Assembly: GCF_040958095.1 (NCBI RefSeq)
Contig: NC_091230.1
Coordinates: 8,429,304-8,493,303, forward strand
Direction: 5' to 3'
Source: Procambarus clarkii
Lineage: Eukaryota > Arthropoda > Malacostraca > Decapoda > Cambaridae
Length of the DNA: 64,000 nt
Part shown: piece after piece, positions 56,830 through 64,000 of the stretch
Position numbering within the stretch: position 1 is the stretch's first letter
Layout of the letters: the number at the start of each line of letters is the position of its first letter
Notes under the pieces: generated by a model
Told to the model about the DNA's origin: nothing
The model's input: only the letters and a program-made list of their open reading frames with translations
Database searches by the model: none
Program-made: the position numbers and the translations under genes

Positions 56830-56995
56830 TCAAAGGTCCTCCATTTACCGATTTTATCCAGCTGGATTTTAAATTGCAGCAGTGTTTTGGCATTTATAAC
56901 TTCGGTGGGTATGCGGTTCCTTGGTTTATTATCTCCTATTTTCTATCCTAAACTGTAGCCGTTGCTCATTGTTTGTTTCATTATAGTTACGAGCT
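56830..56995 (-). pseudogene. Non-LTR RT C-terminal fragment
   Basis: Minus strand reads NKPRNRIPTEVINAKTLLQF then KIQLDKIGKWRT, the same type of LINE C-terminus as at 56193 but diverged. A hairpin-rich stretch with GAGTTATCTGACTGCCGCAG lies beside it (56755-56800). Confidence 0.55.
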
Positions 56996-56999
56996 CCTA

Positions 57000-58403
<1,404 letters not shown>

Positions 58404-58576
58404 AGAGTTAGGGGGTCTATTATCCTATACATTATGCAGTGGTTTACTGACCACAGAATGTAATGGAAGTAGTTTTACAATACTATCATTATTGTATTTG
58501 TGCCCAGGCTGCTTTAGAACAACAGGCACACAAATGAAAAAGTTTCTTACGTGTCATATAGAATATCATCTGTGAA

Positions 58577-58836
<260 letters not shown>

Positions 58837-58907
58837 TTTCGTACTTTTAAGGTGAAGAAAAGAAGTGATTTACTATAGAGTGTATTACACTTATTTGTAT
58901 AATTTGC

Positions 58908-58941
58908 ACGACGTTTCGAACCTCCATGATTCATTCTCAAG
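58908..58941 (-). ncRNA. Hammerhead-like fold in the PLE leader (left arm)
   Basis: Exact mirror of 61385-61418: CTTGAGAAT, stem GAATC/GGTTC with loop ATGGA, then GAAACGTCGT. See the right-arm entry for the full fold. Confidence 0.45.
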
Positions 58942-59099
58942 TGAACAGATCTTACAATACTAGTTGATTTTATACCCGCATTAGGTCAGGTGATAATACA
59001 ATGAAGGTGAAAAACATGGGGGGATACATAAGGGATAAACATAGGGGCTGCAGAAGGCGTATTGGCCCATACGAGGCATCTCCTATCTAAACACAAAGA

Positions 59100-59969
59100 T
59101 TAATCCAGTGTAATTGGCCTGTTATGTTGGACATTGTCTTCTGTGTTGGCATCGATATGTTCTTGTCTTGTCCTTACTCTCATGGTGGGTAGAGTAAATA
59201 GTTCCGTGATTTGGGTGTTCATGGTAGGTCGCTCTATTCTTATGTGAATTGCCTCAAGAATTTGTAATCTTCTTGAATCTTGGGTTTTGTCTATTATGCA
59301 AGTATTCTTGTTCAACATTTCTCTTGTTAGAGTAATGTCATGGGCTTGTCTCATGTGATTCCTAGGGGCACCAGATTGAAGATGGCATGTCAAACGCCTC
59401 GTCAGCTTGGTCGACGTCATACCTATGTACTTACATTGAAGGTTACATCCTTCGTGGGGGCAAGTGTACATGTATACAACGCTTGACTGCTGTAGAGGGT
59501 TCTCCGTCGGCTTCGGGCTGTTTTTGATAAGGAGTTCGGAAGTCTTCTTGGTTTTGTAGAATATTATCAGGTTTATGTTTTGGTTAGGAGTAGTGCTTTT
59601 TACTCCTTTACAGATTATTTCTTTCATTATTCTTTCCTCTTTTATATGTTCACTGTGCATGGTTGATTTGTAATATAATTTTTTTGGGGGTGTTGTGGTT
59701 TCTGTTCTAGGTTCTGAATTATACCAACGGTCCAAGTGTCTTCTTATAGCAGCGTTTATTTCCGCGTTGCTATATCCGTTGTTCACCAATACCTGAGTTA
59801 CTCTTTCAAACTCTCTACTCACGTTGCTCCATTCAGAGCAGTGGGTAAGCGCTCGACGAATATAAGCATTGAGAACACTGGCTTTGTATCTTTGGGGGCA
59901 CTCACTTCTACCGTTCAGGCATAATCCTATGTTGGTGGGCTTAGTATATACGTTGGTGCTTAAAGAGGT
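59100..59969 (-). pseudogene. PLE reverse transcriptase end and GIY-YIG endonuclease (left arm)
   Basis: Coding from GTSLSTNVYTKPTNIGL to the stop at 59100-59102. It contains the GIY-YIG region (VVYMYTCPHEGC...CKYIGMTSTKLTRR...H) but lacks the RT catalytic motifs, which lie only in the right copy. It is the reverse complement of 60358-61227; one mismatch (an Ala/Thr-type codon change near 59771) was spotted. Confidence 0.85.
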
Positions 59970-59970
59970 A

Positions 59971-61227
59971 CCGTGCAGAGACGAGAGCACCCCCAAATTA
60001 GACATACCTGAGCCACACTTGAAAAGTCTTCTCGAAGCATGTACAAAAGAAGCCCCTTTCATCAGTCCACAAGGAGACATGTATTTACAAATAGACGGAG
60101 TAGCAATGGGCTCCCCCTTAGGAGTTTTATTTGCTAATTTTTATATGGGAACCATCGAAGATAGGGTCTTCAGTAGCAGACAAAAACCAACTGTATACTG
60201 CCGTTATGTAGATGACATATTCGTAATAGTAAAAGACTCAGATGAACTAATTGACCTAAAAAGACACCTAGAGAGAGAGTCAGTACTCCGATTTACACAT
60301 GAAAATAGTGAAAATAACAGTCTGCCATTCTTGGATGTACTAATAACAAAAACAGGAACCTCTTTAAGCACCAACGTATATACCAAGCCCACCAACATAG
60401 GATTATGCCTGAACGGTAGAAGTGAGTGCCCCCAAAGATACAAAGCCAGTGTTCTCAATGCTTATATTCGTCGAGCGCTTACCCACTGCTCTGAATGGAG
60501 CAACGTGAGTAGAGAGTTTGAAAGAGTAACTCAGGTATTGGTGAACAACGGATATAGTAACGCGGAAATAAACGCTGCTATAAGAAGACACTTGGACCGT
60601 TGGTATAATTCAGAACCTAGAACAGAAACCACAACACCCCCAAAAAAATTATATTACAAATCAACCATGCACAGTGAACATATAAAAGAGGAAAGAATAA
60701 TGAAAGAAATAATCTGTAAAGGAGTAAAAAGCACTACTCCTAACCAAAACATAAACCTGATAATATTCTACAAAACCAAGAAGACTTCCGAACTCCTTAT
60801 CAAAAACAGCCCGAAGCCGACGGAGAACCCTCTACAGCAGTCAAGCGTTGTATACATGTACACTTGCCCCCACGAAGGATGTAACCTTCAATGTAAGTAC
60901 ATAGGTATGACGTCGACCAAGCTGACGAGGCGTTTGACATGCCATCTTCAATCTGGTGCCCCTAGGAATCACATGAGACAAGCCCATGACATTACTCTAA
61001 CAAGAGAAATGTTGAACAAGAATACTTGCATAATAGACAAAACCCAAGATTCAAGAAGATTACAAATTCTTGAGGCAATTCACATAAGAATAGAGCGACC
61101 TACCATGAACACCCAAATCACGGAACTATTTACTCTACCCACCATGAGAGTAAGGACAAGACAAGAACATATCGATGCCAACACAGAAGACAATGTCCAA
61201 CATAACAGGCCAATTACACTGGATTAA
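59971..61227 (+). CDS. Penelope-like element RT plus GIY-YIG endonuclease, 5'-truncated
   Basis: Open frame of about 418 codons from the inverted junction at 59970 to TAA at 61225-61227; the reading frame upstream of 59970 is antisense of the left arm and not real protein. RT motifs: QIDGVAMGSPLGVLFANFYM (motif B-like), CRYVDDIFVIV (YVDD catalytic pair), NNSLPFLDVLI. GIY-YIG endonuclease: VVYMYTCPHEGCNLQCKYIG, MTSTKLTRRLTCHL, with the Cys cluster typical of PLEs. The element copies itself through target-primed reverse transcription and cuts with GIY-YIG instead of an AP endonuclease. N-terminus and RT motifs upstream of LDIPEPHLKSLLEAC are missing. Confidence 0.92.
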   Translation, partial: PCRDESTPKLDIPEPHLKSLLEACTKEAPFISPQGDMYLQIDGVAMGSPLGVLFANFYMGTIEDRVFSSRQKPTVYCRYVDDIFVIVKDSDELIDLKRHLERESVLRFTHENSENNSLPFLDVLITKTGTSLSTNVYTKPTNIGLCLNGRSECPQRYKASVLNAYIRRALTHCSEWSNVSREFERVTQVLVNNGYSNAEINAAIRRHLDRWYNSEPRTETTTPPKKLYYKSTMHSEHIKEERIMKEIICKGVKSTTPNQNINLIIFYKTKKTSELLIKNSPKPTENPLQQSSVVYMYTCPHEGCNLQCKYIGMTSTKLTRRLTCHLQSGAPRNHMRQAHDITLTREMLNKNTCIIDKTQDSRRLQILEAIHIRIERPTMNTQITELFTLPTMRVRTRQEHIDANTEDNVQHNRPITLD

Positions 61228-61489
61228 TCTTTGTGTTTAGATAGGAGATGCCTCGTATGGGCCAATACGCCTTCTGCAGCCCCTATGTTTATCCCTTATG
61301 TATCCCCCATGTTTTTCACCTTCATTGTATTATCACCTGACCTAATGCGGGTATAAAATCAACTAGTATTGTAAGATCTGTTCACTTGAGAATGAATCAT
61401 GGAGGTTCGAAACGTCGTGCAAATTATACAAATAAGTGTAATACACTCTATAGTAAATCACTTCTTTTCTTCACCTTAAAAGTACGAAA
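61228..61489 (+). repeat. PLE 3' UTR and pLTR-like leader
   Basis: After the stop comes the module shared with CR1 (GGAGATGCCTCGTATGGGCC, then AATACGCCTTCTGCAG, 61243-61279), then ATGTTTATCCCTTATGTATC-type octamer-like words, then a hammerhead-like motif and the next start codon (MSFGEL at 61490). An element end followed at once by an element start is what PLE partial tandems (pLTR) look like. The left arm mirrors it at 58837-59099. Confidence 0.7.
61385..61418 (+). ncRNA. Hammerhead-like ribozyme fold in the PLE leader
   Basis: CAC (stem I) - TTGAGAAT (core 1) - GAATC/GGTTC stem II with loop ATGGA - GAAA (core 2) - CG (minimal stem III) - TC - GTG (stem I partner). Hammerhead ribozymes with very short stem III are established in PLE leaders, acting as dimers. 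Against the consensus CUGANGA, core 1 has U for C3, A for G8 and an extra U, so activity is doubtful. It lies 72 nt upstream of the PLE ATG. Confidence 0.5.
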
Positions 61490-61936
<447 letters not shown>

Positions 61937-61946
61937 TTTTATTTCT

Positions 61947-61999
61947 AGTCTGACGCGACACGGGCGCGTTTCGTAAAACTTATTACATTTTCAAAGACT
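61947..61999 (-). ncRNA. Complete hammerhead-like three-way junction upstream of a PLE start
   Basis: Minus strand, in order: AGTCT (stem I) - TTGAAAAT (core 1) - GTAA/TTAC (stem II, loop TAAGTT) - GAAA - CGCG/CGCG (stem III, loop CCCGTGT) - TC - AGACT (stem I partner, fully complementary). All three stems and the UH site are in place. Core 1 again has U for C3, A for G8 and an extra U. It ends 11 nt before ATG 61936. Confidence 0.55.
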
Positions 62000-62059
62000 T
62001 TAGTTCACAAATACACAACTGATTAGAACTTACGTATCTCCGATTTTATATCTACATTT

Positions 62060-62175
62060 GAGTGAGGTGGGAGGGGTGATGTGGCATTAACACAAGACAG
62101 AACAAGAGGGGATATTAATAGGGTATTAAAAGTATCAACACAAGACAGAACACAAACAATGGGTATTGAATAGAA
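62060..62175 (+). mobile_element. CR1 ORF2 snippet inside the PLE-related segment
   Basis: 62090-62166 matches CR1 coding for [15 protein letters not shown] with a partial duplication of CACAAGACAGAAC. No tail or UTR. It is flanked on the right by a short PLE end (62209-62233, TTTTTCGGTCATATTTAATA) that abuts (AT)n. Confidence 0.7.
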
Positions 62176-62228
62176 GTGTTTGTAGAAAGCCTGTTGGTTT
62201 GTAGAAACCAACTTTTTCGGTCATATTT

Positions 62229-62505
<277 letters not shown>

Positions 62506-62524
62506 ATATCACGTAAATAAACAC

Positions 62525-62895
62525 ACACATGATTAAAAATGTTACAATGTCAGAACACGGAGGAAAAATGAAACAGGAATTTCTTTAAGTACTTTCGTAT
62601 ATTAATACATCTTCAGAAGGAGTCAGACCACGGAGGAAAAATGAAACAGGAATTTCCTTAAGTACTTTCGTATATTAATACATCTTCAGAAGGAGTGAAG
62701 ATGTATTAATATACGAAAGTACCTCCTTCTGAAGATGTATTAATATACGAAAGTACTTAAGGAAATTCCTGTTTCATTTTTCCTCCGTGGTCTGACTCCT
62801 TCTGAAGATGTATTAATATACGAAAGTACTTAAGGAAATTCCTGTTTCATTTTTCCTCCGTGGTCTGACATTGTAACATTTTTAATCATGTGTGA
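62525..62895. repeat. Palindromic array of 73-bp hammerhead-like units
   Basis: Two minus-oriented units (landmarks 62615 and 62688, spacing 73 bp) and two plus-oriented units (62725 and 62798, spacing 73 bp), plus a partial plus unit at 62697-62722, arranged around an axis near 62710. The outer ends (CATGATTAAAAATGTTACAA and complement) also pair. Each unit holds TCCTT - CTGAAGAT - GTAT/ATAC (loop TAAT) - GAAA - GTAC - TT - AAGGA. This fits a hammerhead with canonical CUGAAGA, palindromic stem III and a TCCTT/AAGGA stem I. Confidence 0.7.
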
Positions 62896-62906
62896 TGTAT
62901 ATATAT

Positions 62907-64000
62907 TGTTGGGGGTTTTACTCCTCACTTACTCTAGTCTTACTCTGGAGTGAGCAATAGTTATGCTCAAGGTCACTCACTGTAGCCCTGCGGGTCTTCA
63001 CTCGATCCTCACGGCGCCACTGCACGCCAGGAGAGTCTCCCAGTCAATCTTAACGGCCTCTGATTAAGAAAGAGTGAGAACACGACTCGTTCACTTGACT
63101 GTCGTGTGCCCTCCCCAACAATCGGGCTCTACGGTTAACCACAAGGTCGCCAACTGGTGTTTTAGGTGGCCAGTAACACCTCAGTGGACTGGTGGAGTCA
63201 ATGGTAGCCTTGGCAAGGTCACACTCAATAGATCAGGAATCCAGGCAGGTACCTACTGTTATCACTCTATGCTTTCAGTATAATATAGCCACAAGATCAA
63301 TGGAGGAGATGATAAAAACACAATGGTAATTTTGTATTTTACTTAAAATGTATGAAAGATGTCACAAGGCCAAACAATAATAAATAAACCAACTGATCCT
63401 GACGCGGTCGGTAGTTCCCACGGTTAGTATGCGATCACTAAGTGGCAACACCTGCCCTCCTTGTCAAATGTCAAGAACAGCTGATCGCCTGGCCTCCGCG
63501 CGCGAAAGCGTTTGCTTGTTTTCAGATTCATGTGCGCCGTTTCTTTAAGTTCTCCAATATTACTATGAACTCGCACACTTGATATTGGCACAATAGCACA
63601 TATCACTTAGTTACACTATACTCAGGCTCAAACAGTCGTTTCTACACTCAATGCCATAATGATTCACTGTAATGGGTTTCACTGCCCTTCATTCAATGAC
63701 ATATTATAAAGTATTAACACTGGAGTTTTCAGTACTTTCTCTCGTGGGCGATAACGCAATAATTCACTGTACTCACAAATGATTAATCACTGAATGAACA
63801 TAGACATTTATAGTGTATACAAATCAAACATCAATACATGGAAAATAAATAGTTTCTGGGCACGTAGCCTAACTTCCAAATACTGGCATAATATTATATA
63901 TAATTTATCACTGTATGTTCACCTCAACATCTGTAGAAAGATATACAATACACAGTAAATTTATCACTTGTTCCTGGTGCCTGTACACACCAATAATAAA
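62907..64000. repeat. Unidentified repeat or LTR-like sequence running off the window
   Basis: Begins TGTTGGGGGTTTTACTCC immediately after an AT-rich junction, as an LTR 5' end could. It contains ACTCTGGAGTGAGC and GC-rich words, then AT-rich sequence. There is no coding similarity, primer-binding site or second LTR within the window. A host intergenic region is equally possible. Confidence 0.25.

Noticed and set aside
59869..59970. N-terminal 34 codons of the plus-strand PLE frame
   Set aside because: They are antisense of the left-arm coding sequence and arise only from the inverted junction.
63074..63283. Short plus-strand frame near the right edge as a gene
   Set aside because: 69 codons without recognisable domain inside a probable repeat; no supporting start or splice context.

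Overview
This is a window of a repeat-saturated arthropod nuclear genome, most likely a decapod crustacean (a crayfish-type genome is the best guess). The grounds are intron-bearing host genes, interstitial TTAGG repeats (the arthropod telomere unit), long (AT)n arrays, tRNA-derived SINEs, and dense CR1-type LINEs and Penelope-like elements. There is no bacterial gene order. No species assignment can be proven from the sequence alone.

Layout. 1-28.2 kb and 45.4-55.8 kb are built almost entirely from copies of one CR1-clade LINE family. An element has ORF1 (about 300 aa, coiled coil plus SGNH/GDSL esterase), an 11-nt gap, ORF2 (978 aa in the best copy: AP-like endonuclease, linker, reverse transcriptase, C-terminal domain), then a short 3' UTR ending in an 8-bp TTCTTATG repeat. 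Two subfamilies are visible (called A and B here). Copies lie in both orientations, are often 5'-truncated, and join at their 3' tails to form large palindromes. One A-type block recurs at an offset of 9,145 bp with shared lesions.

28.5-30.1 kb holds an intact intronless gene for a UBE4/Ufd2-like U-box protein with its own TATA/Inr promoter and polyadenylation signal. 30.5-35.8 kb holds repeats (CR1 relic, degenerate tandem repeat, SINE pieces, an inverted repeat around (AT)n) and a broken protein-primed type B DNA polymerase of Polinton/Maverick or adintovirus type. 36.0-40.4 kb holds two copies of a second LINE with an RNase H domain and a CCHC knuckle; one is split by a 371-bp fold-back element with an 8-bp target duplication. 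41.6-43.5 kb is the clear host housekeeping gene, RPB9/POLR2I (RNA polymerase II subunit), in three coding exons with a GC-AG first intron. 55.8-58.3 kb is mostly unique sequence with LINE scraps. 58.6-62.9 kb is a Penelope-like element (PLE) district: a near-perfect 1.25-kb inverted repeat carrying reverse transcriptase and GIY-YIG endonuclease, (AT)n arrays at the ends, and a palindromic 73-bp repeat array. The right edge looks like the start of an unidentified repeat, possibly an LTR.

Main discovery candidates. (1) A hammerhead-ribozyme-like three-way junction recurs in several repeat families here: stem I, a UUGARAAU or CUGAAGAU core, a stem II that differs in sequence between families but stays paired, GAAA, a short stem III, then UH. 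Two of these sit just upstream of the PLE start codon. (2) A 3' UTR module is shared by the unrelated CR1 LINE and PLE. (3) CR1 integrates repeatedly into or beside its own 8-bp tails, building palindromes. Some of the inverted structures could be assembly artefacts and need long-read confirmation.
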